NCBI GenBank assembly: GCA_028280455.1
Contig: JANQLT010000125.1
Span: forward strand, 1 to 52,418
Length of the DNA stretch: 52,418 bases
Origin: Kiloniellales bacterium
GTDB lineage: Bacteria > Pseudomonadota > Alphaproteobacteria > Kiloniellales > JAKSDN01
Reading direction: 5' to 3'
Under the pieces are notes generated by a model. It ran no database searches, was not told the DNA's origin, and saw only the letters and a program-made list of their open reading frames with translations. The translations under genes were made by a program, and so were the position numbers. Shown here piece by piece: positions 1 through 7,716 of the stretch; positions within the stretch are counted from its first letter, which is position 1, and each line of letters opens with the position of its first letter.

Positions 1-1
1 C

Positions 2-181
2 TACGCCGCCGACGAGGCGTTCCTGACCGGCACCTTCGGCGCCCTGACCCCGGCCGGCGAGATCGACGGCCGGCAGATCGGCGACGGCACCGCCGGCCCC
101 CTGACCCAGCGGCTCGGGACGCTCTACGGCGAGCTGGTCGCCCGCCACTGCGCCGACCGCGCCGCCGGCAACGACGGATGA
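2..181 (+). CDS. Class IV (branched-chain-type) aminotransferase, C-terminal end only
   Basis: This is a reading frame open from the left edge of the window, 59 residues ending at a TGA. The stretch EAFLTGTFGALTP followed by EIDGR and a GPLTQRL-like segment matches the C-terminal part of fold-type IV PLP aminotransferases (the BCAT/D-amino-acid aminotransferase family), where the TGT(F) turn binds the cofactor phosphate. The N-terminal domain and the catalytic lysine lie outside the window, so substrate and chirality cannot be judged. It ends 59 bp before an amino-acid ABC uptake gene on the same strand, which fits a role in amino-acid metabolism linked to transport. That link is inference from position. 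Confidence 0.72.
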   Translation, partial: YAADEAFLTGTFGALTPAGEIDGRQIGDGTAGPLTQRLGTLYGELVARHCADRAAGNDG

Positions 182-240
182 CGGAGCCGCCCGGCGATCG
201 CGGCTCCGCGCCCAGAAACGAGAGAGAGGAGGCAAGACCC

Positions 241-1275
241 ATGACCAGAAAGATTTCTTCGCTGCTCTGCTCGGCCGCCCTGGCCGTCGGCTTGGCGAGC
301 CCGGGCCTGGCGGACTCGGGCGAGACGGTCGCGACGATCAAGGAGCGGGGCTCGCTGCTCTGCACCGGCCACAACGGCAGCTACCTCGGCTTCGCCGAGG
401 TCGACGACAAGGGCAAGTGGACCGGCTTCGACATCGAGTTCTGCAAGGCGCTGGCGACCGCCATCCTCGGCTCGCCGGACAAGCTGCAGATCATCCCGGT
501 GAGCTGGGCCCAGCGCTTCCCGGCGCTGCAGTCCGGCGACATCGACGTGATCATCAAGGTGACCGGCTGGACCATGAGCCGCGACACCGAGCTCGGCCTG
601 CAGTTCTCGCGGCCCTACTTCATCGGCCCGACCAACATCCTGGTGCGCAAGGAGCTCGAGGCCGAGACCTCCGCCGACCTTGAAGGCGGCGTCTTCTGCA
701 TCAACGCCGGCACCTCGATCGAGCGCATCGTCGCCGACTACATGGGCGCCCGGGGCATCGAGTACGAGGCGCTCAATTTCGAGAAGGGCGAGGAGCTGCG
801 CTCGGCGCTCTACGCCGGCCGCTGCGACGCGCTCGCCGGCTTCGGCCCCTTCCTCGCGGCGACGCGCTTCAACGCGCCCAATCCCGACGACTTCGTCATC
901 ATGGACGAGGTGCTGGCGCTGGAGCCCGAGTCGATCGCGGCGCGCCAGGGCGACGACAACTTCATCGACGTCATCAACTGGATGGTCTCGGCGCTACTGA
1001 TGGCCGAGGAGAACGGCATCACCCAGGCCAACGTCGACGAGGTGCGCGCCAACCCGCCCTCGGCCTCGGTCGAGCGCCTGCTCGGCGCCTCGCCCGGCAT
1101 GGGCGAGCGCCTGGGGCTGTCCGACGACTGGGCCTACAACGTCATCAAGGCGGTCGGCAACTACGGCGAGATCTACGAGCGCACGGTCGGCGAGCAGTCG
1201 GCCTACAAGCTGCCGCGCGGCAAGAACCATCTCTGGCTGAACGGCGGCCTGCTCTACGCGCTGGTGCTCGACTGA
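241..1275 (+). CDS. Amino-acid ABC transporter substrate-binding protein (AapJ/BztA-like), copy 1
   Basis: A periplasmic binding protein of 344 residues, the usual size for the AapJ/BztA general amino-acid group of SBP family 3. I chose the ATG at 241 because a GAGAGAGGAGG ribosome site sits just upstream and a signal peptide follows: basic start, hydrophobic core, cleavage near LASPGLA. The mature protein has the family signatures KERGSLLCTGHNGSY, WTGFDIEFCKALA and RFPALQSGDIDV, with paired cysteines typical of this group. It would deliver amino acids to the permeases encoded next (1352 and 2501). A second copy of the same length starts at 3732. The ligand cannot be deduced from sequence alone. 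Confidence 0.9.
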   Translation: MTRKISSLLCSAALAVGLASPGLADSGETVATIKERGSLLCTGHNGSYLGFAEVDDKGKWTGFDIEFCKALATAILGSPDKLQIIPVSWAQRFPALQSGDIDVIIKVTGWTMSRDTELGLQFSRPYFIGPTNILVRKELEAETSADLEGGVFCINAGTSIERIVADYMGARGIEYEALNFEKGEELRSALYAGRCDALAGFGPFLAATRFNAPNPDDFVIMDEVLALEPESIAARQGDDNFIDVINWMVSALLMAEENGITQANVDEVRANPPSASVERLLGASPGMGERLGLSDDWAYNVIKAVGNYGEIYERTVGEQSAYKLPRGKNHLWLNGGLLYALVLD

Positions 1276-1285
1276 CGCGAGGCCT

Positions 1286-1319
1286 CGGCCGGGTCCCCGG
1301 CGCGACCGGGGCCCGGCCG
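1286..1319 (+). terminator. GC-rich hairpin between binding-protein and permease genes (copy 1)
   Basis: The arm CGGCCGGGTCCCCGG (1286-1300) pairs with CCGGGGCCCGGCCG (1306-1319), with one bulged base and a 5-nt loop. No T-run follows, so this is less likely a full terminator than a partial terminator or an mRNA-stabilising structure. Such a structure would leave more binding-protein mRNA than permease mRNA. A stronger hairpin lies at the same place in the second transporter set (4780-4814). Confidence 0.55.
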
Positions 1320-1351
1320 CCCTCTCCGGGCCGCAGAGGAGACCAGGGGCG

Positions 1352-2497
1352 ATGCTGGGAATCCTCCGGACACACAAGGCGCGGGCCTGGCTCTACCAGG
1401 GGCTGGCGCTGGCCGCCACGCTGGGACTGGCGCTCTCCTTCGTCCTGATCGCGCGGCAGAACCTGCTGGATCAGGGCATCGCCACCGGCTTCGGCTTCCT
1501 GGAGCGCTCCACCGGCTGGCCGATCAACTTCGCGCTGATCGAGGTCAGCGACCGCTCGCCCTACTGGCGCATGCTGACCGCGGGCCTGCTCAACACGCTG
1601 CTGGTCGGCCTGCTCGGCCTGGCCTCCGCGACCCTGGTCGGCGTGGCGATCGGCCTGATCCGGATCTCCAGCAACCTGGTGCTCAACGTCATCGGCACGA
1701 CCTACGTCGAGATCTTCCGCAACGTGCCGCTGATCCTCCAGGCCTTCTTCTGGTACGCGATCCTGACCCACCTGCCCTCGCCGCGCCGGGCGATCCCGCT
1801 GATGGACATCGGCTTCCTGTCCAACCGGGGCCTGGTGCTGCCGGCGCTCGACATCAGCGCCGCCGACGTCTTCCTGTTCGCGGCCGGCACCGCCCTGATC
1901 CTCTACGGCGCCGCCCGGCTCGGCGGCGCCGGGACCCGGGCCTCCCGCTGGGCCTGGCCGCTGGCGCTGGCCGCGCTGGCCGCGCTCTTCGTCTTGCTGC
2001 TGCTGACCGGCCGGACGCCGGAGGCGCCGCTCCTGACCCTGCCGGAGCTGCGCGGCCTGCGCTTCGTCGGCGGCTTCGAGATCAAGCCCGAGTTCACCGC
2101 GCTCTTGATCGCGATCACCGTGTTCGGCGGCGCCTACATCGGCGAGATCGTGCGCGGCGGCTTCCTCTCGGTCGACAAGGGGCGCATCGAGGCGGCCCGC
2201 GCCCTCGGGCTCAAGGGCTTCCAGATCAACCGCTTCGTGCGCATTCCCCTGGCCCTGCGGGCGATGCTGCCGGCGCTCGCCAACCAGTACGTCTGGCTGA
2301 TGAAGGCCACGACGATCGGCATCGCCATCGGCTTCCCGGACTACTTCATGGTGGTCTCGACCTCGATCAACCAGAGCGGCCAGACCATGGAGCTGATGGC
2401 CCTGCTGATGGGCGGCTTCCTGCTGGTCAACTACGGCATCGGCTTCGTCATGAACCGGGTGAACGCCCGCCTGGCGATCAAGGACCGGGCGGGCTGA
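1352..2497 (+). CDS. Amino-acid ABC transporter permease (AapQ-like), copy 1
   Basis: An inner-membrane permease of 381 residues, with the long form typical of AapQ/BztB rather than the short HisQ/HisM form. A hydrophobic segment near residues 15-35 is followed by a long periplasmic part, then the transport domain with several membrane spans. The motif EIFRNVPLILQAFFWYA is characteristic, and the cytoplasmic EAA loop, which docks on the ATPase, reads EAARALGLKG. A ribosome site GAGGAGACC precedes the ATG. The next permease starts 3 bp after the stop, so the two are translated together. Its paralogue is at 4830. The matching ATPase (AapP/BztD) is not encoded in this window. Confidence 0.9.
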   Translation: MLGILRTHKARAWLYQGLALAATLGLALSFVLIARQNLLDQGIATGFGFLERSTGWPINFALIEVSDRSPYWRMLTAGLLNTLLVGLLGLASATLVGVAIGLIRISSNLVLNVIGTTYVEIFRNVPLILQAFFWYAILTHLPSPRRAIPLMDIGFLSNRGLVLPALDISAADVFLFAAGTALILYGAARLGGAGTRASRWAWPLALAALAALFVLLLLTGRTPEAPLLTLPELRGLRFVGGFEIKPEFTALLIAITVFGGAYIGEIVRGGFLSVDKGRIEAARALGLKGFQINRFVRIPLALRAMLPALANQYVWLMKATTIGIAIGFPDYFMVVSTSINQSGQTMELMALLMGGFLLVNYGIGFVMNRVNARLAIKDRAG

Positions 2498-2500
2498 GCC

Positions 2501-3583
2501 ATGGCCGAGGCGAGCCTGGCACCGCCCGCCGTCGACCGTGGCCCGCTCGCCTGGGCCCGGCGCCGGCTCTTCTCGAGCTGGCTCGACGGCCTGGTGACCC
2601 TGGGCTTCGGCGCCTTCGTGCTCTGGGTCTTCTTCGAGGCGCTGGACTGGGCCGTGCTCGGTGCGGTCTGGTCGCTCGAGGACAAGGAGCTCTGCGCGCC
2701 CGGCGGCGGCGCCTGCTGGTCGGTGATCGAGGCGCGCGGCCGGCTGATCCTCTTCGGCCTCTATCCCTTCGAGCAGCACTGGCGCTCGACGCTGGCCTGC
2801 CTGGTCATCGTGCTGACCATGGGGCTCTCCTGCGTGCCGCGCTTCTGGGGCGTCCGGCGCCTGCCGCTGCTCTGGCTGGCCGGCTTCGGCGGCTTCATGC
2901 TGCTGATGTACGGCGGCGTCTTCGGCCTCTCGGTGGTCACCACCGAGCAGTGGGGCGGCCTCTCGCTCACCGTGCTGATCTTCGCCTCGGTGGTGGTGAT
3001 CGGCATGCCGCTCTCGGTGCTGCTGGCGCTGGCCCGGCGCTCCGACATGCCGGTGATCCGCGGCGTCGCCGGCGGGATCATCGACGTGGTCCGCTCGCTG
3101 CCGCTGCTGACGATCCTCTTCGCCGCCGCCGTGGTCGTGCCCTTCGTGGTGCCGGACTGGGCCCAGGGCGACAAGCTGGTCCGCGTGATCCTGGCCTTCG
3201 CGGTCTTCTTCGCCTGCTACCAGGCCGAGATCATCCGCGCCGGCCTGCAGGCCATCCCGCCGGGCCAGGAGGAGGCGGCGATGGCGCTCGGCATGAAGTA
3301 CTGGCGCCGGGTCATCGACATCCTGCTGCCCCAGGCCTTCCGCAGCAGCCTGCCTGCGACGATCAATCAGTTCGTCATCACCTTCAAGGAAACCTCGATC
3401 GTCACGATCATCGGCTTCTTCGAGATCATGGCCTCCGGCAACGCGGCCGTCGGCACCGGCGACTGGGCCGGCCAGTTCATCGAGGTCTACGTCTTCGTCG
3501 GCGCGATCTACTTCTGCTTCGTCTTCGGCCTGTCGCGCTACGGCGCCTACCTGGAGCGCCGCGCCCGCCTCGGCCAGGCCTGA
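2501..3583 (+). CDS. Amino-acid ABC transporter permease (AapM-like), copy 1
   Basis: The second membrane subunit of the first transporter, 360 residues. It has an N-terminal span near residues 30-50, a periplasmic insert containing paired cysteines (LCAPGGGACWSV) and a C-terminal transport domain. The EAA loop reads EEAAMALGMKYW and is followed by the conserved NQFVITFKETSIV segment. The length and the insert match AapM/BztC. It pairs with the AapQ-like subunit to form the heterodimeric channel. It begins 3 bp after the previous stop and is the last gene before a hairpin and a new promoter. Confidence 0.9.
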   Translation: MAEASLAPPAVDRGPLAWARRRLFSSWLDGLVTLGFGAFVLWVFFEALDWAVLGAVWSLEDKELCAPGGGACWSVIEARGRLILFGLYPFEQHWRSTLACLVIVLTMGLSCVPRFWGVRRLPLLWLAGFGGFMLLMYGGVFGLSVVTTEQWGGLSLTVLIFASVVVIGMPLSVLLALARRSDMPVIRGVAGGIIDVVRSLPLLTILFAAAVVVPFVVPDWAQGDKLVRVILAFAVFFACYQAEIIRAGLQAIPPGQEEAAMALGMKYWRRVIDILLPQAFRSSLPATINQFVITFKETSIVTIIGFFEIMASGNAAVGTGDWAGQFIEVYVFVGAIYFCFVFGLSRYGAYLERRARLGQA

Positions 3584-3619
3584 GGCCGCTCCCCGACCCT
3601 TTCCTGCACGCCTTGCGCG

Positions 3620-3645
3620 ACCGGCTCGTCCCGCCACGAGCCGGT
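3620..3645 (+). terminator. Hairpin ending the first transporter operon
   Basis: ACCGGCTCGT (3620-3629) and ACGAGCCGGT (3636-3645) form a perfect 10-bp stem with a 6-nt loop, 37 bp after the last permease stop. Only a short T-poor tail follows, so termination efficiency is uncertain. It sits directly against the -35 box of the next promoter, which makes a boundary function plausible. Confidence 0.55.
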
Positions 3646-3704
3646 TGACAGCTCATTGACATCTCGGCTATACCACATATCAGCACAAGTGTACTGATAT
3701 GTGG
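3645..3704 (+). promoter_or_regulatory. Promoter and perfect palindromic operator of the second transporter operon
   Basis: TTGACA (3645-3650) and TATACC (3669-3674), 18 bp apart, form a good sigma-70-type promoter. CCACATATCAG (3673-3683) and CTGATATGTGG (3694-3704) form a perfect 11-bp inverted repeat with a 10-nt spacer. It begins inside the -10 box and covers the likely start of transcription. A protein bound there would block transcription, so a repressor site is the natural reading. The cognate regulator is not identified. The palindrome does not match the element found around the IclR gene downstream. Confidence 0.65.
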
Positions 3705-3731
3705 CACAACGCCCGACAGTGGAGGCTAACC

Positions 3732-4766
3732 ATGACCAAGACCTTGAAATCGCTTCTCGCCGCCGTGGCCTGCGCCGTCGCGCTGCCGAATGCCGCGGCC
3801 GCGGAGAGCGCGACGATCCAGGCCATCAAGGACCGCGGCACGTTGCTCTGTAGCGGCCACAACGGCAGCTACTTCGGCTTCGTCGAGGTCAACGACAAGA
3901 ACGAGTGGAAGGGCCTGGACATCGACCTCTGCCGCGCCATGACCACCGCGATCCTGGGCGATCCCAACAAGGCGCAGATCGTGCCCTTGAGCTGGGCCCA
4001 GCGCTTCCCGGCGCTGCAGTCGGGCGACGTCGACATCATCATCAAGGCGACCGGCTGGACCATGGGCCGCGACACCGAGCTCGGCCTGCAGTTCAGCCTG
4101 CCCTACTTCTTCGGCGGCGCGCAGCTCATGGCCCACGCCGACCTCGGCGTCACCCAGGCGACCGAGCTCGAGGGCGGCACGGTCTGCGTCGAGGCCGGCA
4201 CGACCATCGAGCGGATCGTCGCGGACTACATGAAGACGATCGACGTCGAGCACACCATGGTGTCCTACGAGAAGGCCGCCGAGCTGCGGGCCGCCTACCT
4301 GGCGAACCGCTGCGACGCCTTCGCCGCCTGGGGCCCCTTCCTCGCCGTGCTGCGGGCGACCGAGATCGACAACCCCGACAAGCACGTCATCCTGAGCGAC
4401 CAGCTCTCCAGCGAGCCGATCGCCGCCGCGATGCGCCAGGGCGACGAGGACTTCGTCGACCTGACGAACTGGATGATCGCCGCCCTGCTGATCGCCGAGG
4501 AGCACGGCATCACCATGGCCAACGTCGACGAGGTCGCCGCCAACCCGCCGAACCCGACCGTGGCCCGCCTGCTGGGCAGCACGCCGGGTATCGGCGAGCG
4601 CCTCGGCCTGCGCGACACCTGGGCCCGGGAGATGATCGCGGCCGTCGGCAACTTCGGCGAGATCTACCACCGCAACCTCGGCGAGAACTCGCCCTACAAG
4701 CTGGAGCGCGGCCTGAACAACCTCTGGAGCCACGGCGGGCTGCTCTACGCCCCGATGCTCGACTAG
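3732..4766 (+). CDS. Amino-acid ABC transporter substrate-binding protein (AapJ/BztA-like), copy 2
   Basis: A periplasmic binding protein of 344 residues, the same length as copy 1 and closely similar along its whole length (for example SWAQRFPALQSGD in both). The ATG at 3732 follows a GTGGAGG ribosome site and begins a clear signal peptide with cleavage near NAAAAES. It has its own promoter and operator just upstream, unlike copy 1. Differences cluster in the ligand-proximal middle part (copy 2 has PYFFGGAQLMAHADLG where copy 1 has PYFIGPTNILVRKELE). That suggests the two may differ in ligand preference, which is inference. Confidence 0.9.
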   Translation: MTKTLKSLLAAVACAVALPNAAAAESATIQAIKDRGTLLCSGHNGSYFGFVEVNDKNEWKGLDIDLCRAMTTAILGDPNKAQIVPLSWAQRFPALQSGDVDIIIKATGWTMGRDTELGLQFSLPYFFGGAQLMAHADLGVTQATELEGGTVCVEAGTTIERIVADYMKTIDVEHTMVSYEKAAELRAAYLANRCDAFAAWGPFLAVLRATEIDNPDKHVILSDQLSSEPIAAAMRQGDEDFVDLTNWMIAALLIAEEHGITMANVDEVAANPPNPTVARLLGSTPGIGERLGLRDTWAREMIAAVGNFGEIYHRNLGENSPYKLERGLNNLWSHGGLLYAPMLD

Positions 4767-4779
4767 GTCCTCGAGCGCT

Positions 4780-4814
4780 CGAGCGAGGCCACCGTCCTCG
4801 GGTGGCCTCGCTCG
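4780..4814 (+). terminator. Strong hairpin between binding-protein and permease genes (copy 2)
   Basis: CGAGCGAGGCCACC (4780-4793) and GGTGGCCTCGCTCG (4801-4814) form a perfect 14-bp stem with a 7-nt loop. It is located 14 bp after the binding-protein stop and just ahead of the permease ribosome site. No T-run is present. It most likely limits read-through or protects the upstream mRNA 3' end, giving excess binding protein over permease. Confidence 0.6.
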
Positions 4815-4829
4815 CAAAGGGTGGCACCC

Positions 4830-5972
4830 ATGGCCGACCTAGCGATAGCACCCCCGAAGCGGCTCGACGTCCGGGGCCTGGTCGTCCAGGCGGTCTTCCT
4901 GACGCTGGTCGTGATCGTCGTCGTCTCGGCGGTCACCAGCGCCCGGACCAACCTCGACGCCATGGGCCTGTCCAGCGGCTTCGCCTTCCTGGACCGGGCC
5001 ACGGGCTGGTCCTACTCCTTCTCTCTCCTCGAGCGCACGATCGACGACAGCTACCGCTGGACCCTGTTCATCGGCTTCCTGAACACGCTGTTCCTCGGTG
5101 TCGTCTCGATCATACTGGCCACCATCCTCGGCTTCGCGGTCGGCACGGCGCGCGACGCGACCAACCTCGCGACCCAGTCGGCGGCGGCGATCTTCATCCA
5201 GACCTTCCGGAACATCCCGCTGATCCTGCAGCTCGTCTTCTGGTACGCCGTGCTGATCCACATGCCCGGGCCGCGCCAGGCCCTCAGCGTCATGGACGCC
5301 CTCTTCCTGTCCAACCGCGGCCTCATGCTGCCCGGCCTGAACGTCTCCGCCGCGGCGGGCACCGGCCTGGTCGCCTTCGCGATCCTCGCCGCAATCGTCC
5401 TGGCACGCTGGCCGGGCCTGTCCTTCATCAAGAAATGCCTGCTCTGGCTCGCCGCCACCGTGGCGAGCTGCGTCGTCGTCGCCCTCGCCTTGTCGCCGGA
5501 GGGCGAGTCGGCGCTCTCCCTGCCGGCCTTGAAGGGCCTGCGCTTCAGGGGCGGCGTGAACGTGCCCATCGAGCTGGTCGCCATGGTCGTCGCGATCACG
5601 CTCTACGGCGCCGCCTACATCGCGGAAGTGGTCCGCGGCGGCCTCCAGGAAGTGCCGCGCGGCCTGATCGAGGCGGGCCGGGCCCTGGGCCTGCACGAAG
5701 GCCTGATCTGGCTGAAGATCAAGATGCCGATGGCCCTGCGCACCATCGTGCCGCCTCTCGGCAATCAGTGGGTCTTCCTGATGAAGGCCACGACCATCGG
5801 CGTGGCGATCGGCTTCAGCGACCTCTTCATGATCGTCTCGACCTCGATCACCCAGTCCGGCCAGACCCTGGAGCTGATCGGCATCCTCATGGCGGTCTTC
5901 CTGTTGATCAACTTCACGCTCGCGCAGCTCATCAACCTGCTGAACGCGCGCCTGCGCTTGAAGGGGCATTGA
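4830..5972 (+). CDS. Amino-acid ABC transporter permease (AapQ-like), copy 2
   Basis: The long-form permease paralogous to the gene at 1352, 380 residues from the ATG at 4830. The AAAGGG ribosome site is well spaced for this ATG. A GTG nine bases earlier is in frame but overlaps that site. It has an N-terminal span, a periplasmic segment, then the transport domain with TFRNIPLILQLVFWYAV. The EAA loop is EAGRALGLHEG and the following MKATTIGVAIGFSDLF is nearly identical to copy 1. It is translated just ahead of the AapM-like partner. Confidence 0.9.
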   Translation: MADLAIAPPKRLDVRGLVVQAVFLTLVVIVVVSAVTSARTNLDAMGLSSGFAFLDRATGWSYSFSLLERTIDDSYRWTLFIGFLNTLFLGVVSIILATILGFAVGTARDATNLATQSAAAIFIQTFRNIPLILQLVFWYAVLIHMPGPRQALSVMDALFLSNRGLMLPGLNVSAAAGTGLVAFAILAAIVLARWPGLSFIKKCLLWLAATVASCVVVALALSPEGESALSLPALKGLRFRGGVNVPIELVAMVVAITLYGAAYIAEVVRGGLQEVPRGLIEAGRALGLHEGLIWLKIKMPMALRTIVPPLGNQWVFLMKATTIGVAIGFSDLFMIVSTSITQSGQTLELIGILMAVFLLINFTLAQLINLLNARLRLKGH

Positions 5973-5973
5973 G

Positions 5974-7059
5974 ATGACCGACATCGCCGCCGTCGTCTCG
6001 GCCCCGCCCAAGCCGTCCCTCCTGGAGGTGCTCAGGAGCCGGGCCTTCGCCACAAAGACCGACTCGCTGCTGACCGTCGTCTTCCTGGCGCTGATCCTCT
6101 ACCTGGTCTACCTGGCGCTCGACTGGGCCCTGTTCGGCGCGGTCTGGGGCGCCGACTCGGCCGACCTCTGCCCCCAGGCGGAGGGCGCCTGCTGGTCCGT
6201 GGTCGCCGCGCGCCACCGCCTGATCCTCTTCGGGCTCTATCCCTACGAGCTGCACTGGCGCTCGACGCTGGCCTGCGTGTCGATCGTCGCGACGGTCATC
6301 CTCTCCTGCCTGCCCTATTTCTGGACGGCCCGCCGTCTGTCGGCACTGTGGATCGTCGGCTTCGCCGCCTACTACCTGCTGATGGAAGGCAGCCCCATCG
6401 GGCTCGAGCAGGTCACCACGGATCAATGGGGAGGACTGTCCCTCACCCTCTTCCTCTTTGCCTCCGTGGTCCTGCTCGGCATGCCCATGGGGCTCGGCCT
6501 GGCGCTGGCGCGCCGCTCCAAGCTGCCGGTGATCTCGCTCGGCGTCTCGATCCTGATCGACTTCATCCGCTCGCTGCCGCTGCTGACCACGCTCTTCACG
6601 GCGGCCGTGGTGGTGCCGATCCTGCTGCCCGACTGGCTGCACGGCGACAAGATCTGGCGGGTGATCGTCGCCTTCGCCCTGTTCTTCGCCTGCTACCAGG
6701 CCGAGGTCTTCCGCGGCGGCTTCCAGGCGATCCACAAGGGTCAGTTCGAAGCCGGCATGGCGCTCGGCCTCTCCGCCTGGCGCATCATGGACAAGATCGT
6801 CCTGCCCCAGGTCTTCCGCCACGCCCTGCCGGGCACGATCAACATGGTGGTCGTCACCTTCAAGGAGACGGCCATCGTGATCATCATCGGCTTCTTCGAC
6901 ATCCTGGCCTCGGCCAACGCGGCCTTCGGCACCGGCGAGTGGGCGCCCTACTTCCTGGAGGTCTACGCCTTCGTCGGCCTGATCTACTGGGTCTTCATCT
7001 TCTCGCTGAGCCAGTACGGCGAGTACCTGAAGCGCCGCATGACCGTCGCCGCGCGCTGA
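5974..7059 (+). CDS. Amino-acid ABC transporter permease (AapM-like), copy 2
   Basis: A 361-residue permease, paralogous to the gene at 2501. It keeps the periplasmic cysteine insert (LCPQAEGACWSV), the segment RLILFGLYPYELHWRSTLAC almost unchanged, and an EAA loop EAGMALGLSAWR followed by FKETAIVIIIGFFDI. It starts one base after the upstream stop and ends the operon. The next gene is convergent, only 5 bp away. As with the first set, no ATP-binding subunit follows, so both transporters probably share an ATPase encoded elsewhere. Confidence 0.9.
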   Translation: MTDIAAVVSAPPKPSLLEVLRSRAFATKTDSLLTVVFLALILYLVYLALDWALFGAVWGADSADLCPQAEGACWSVVAARHRLILFGLYPYELHWRSTLACVSIVATVILSCLPYFWTARRLSALWIVGFAAYYLLMEGSPIGLEQVTTDQWGGLSLTLFLFASVVLLGMPMGLGLALARRSKLPVISLGVSILIDFIRSLPLLTTLFTAAVVVPILLPDWLHGDKIWRVIVAFALFFACYQAEVFRGGFQAIHKGQFEAGMALGLSAWRIMDKIVLPQVFRHALPGTINMVVVTFKETAIVIIIGFFDILASANAAFGTGEWAPYFLEVYAFVGLIYWVFIFSLSQYGEYLKRRMTVAAR

Positions 7060-7064
7060 GGCCT

Positions 7065-7703
7065 TCAGTCCAGCGTCACCGCGCTGCCGTCGGCGGTCCG
7101 CAGGACGAAGGACAGGGCGCGCTCGCCGGCGGCGACCTCGACGAGCCCGTCGATCTCGAGCACGGCGAGGACGCCCGTCAGCCAGTCGGGATCGGGATGG
7201 CTCAGGCGGACCCGCTCGAGCCGCAGCCCGAGGTCCTGCATGCCGCCGCTGGGATGGGGCCCGGGCGACCATTCGATGAAGGCCGGGATCAGGCCGGCCT
7301 CGGCGAGGCTGCCGTCCTGCGGCACGGTCAGCCGCCAGCTTCGCCCGCCGCGCGACATCGACAGGATCTCGCCCAGGGGCACGGGGCTCCGCGCGACGAG
7401 CGCGTCGAGGTCGTCGGTGCGCACGACCCAGCAAAGCGCCCGGGGCCGCTCGGCCAAGCGTGCCTGGGTGGCCGGCTCGTCCAAGGTGAACCAGCGGGTC
7501 CGGCCGGGCGGCGGCGCCTCGGGGTCGATGGCAATGAGCTCCAGGAAGGCCTCGTTGCCGACCTGGGCCAGGCAGTTGTGCGTGCTCATGGCCTCGTGCT
7601 GGCCGCCGCGCGGCAGTGTGACGCCGAGCGCGCCTTCCATCGCCGCGGTGCCCTGCGCCAGGCTGGCCGCGCCGAGGGTGACGTGGTCGATCCGATTGGG
7701 CAT
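7065..7703 (-). CDS. VOC/glyoxalase-like domain protein
   Basis: A cytosolic protein of 212 residues that fits the Glyoxalase_3-like branch of the vicinal oxygen chelate superfamily. It begins RIDHVTLGAASL, with a histidine in the usual first metal-ligand position, and has FLELIAIDPEAP and a later ALCWVVRTDDLDAL strand-helix unit. Such proteins usually act on small carbonyl or alpha-keto compounds, but the substrate cannot be read from the sequence. It begins 13 bp after the cystathionine beta-lyase-like gene on the same strand, so it is probably the second gene of that operon and a helper for its substrate or product. Confidence 0.75.
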   Translation of the reverse strand: MPNRIDHVTLGAASLAQGTAAMEGALGVTLPRGGQHEAMSTHNCLAQVGNEAFLELIAIDPEAPPPGRTRWFTLDEPATQARLAERPRALCWVVRTDDLDALVARSPVPLGEILSMSRGGRSWRLTVPQDGSLAEAGLIPAFIEWSPGPHPSGGMQDLGLRLERVRLSHPDPDWLTGVLAVLEIDGLVEVAAGERALSFVLRTADGSAVTLD

Positions 7704-7716
7704 GGCGCGCCCTCCC

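Noticed and set aside
1145-3637. Very long open frame on the minus strand opposite the first transporter
   Set aside because: Composed of low-complexity residues expected when a GC-rich gene is read in the wrong frame; the plus-strand permeases are clear.
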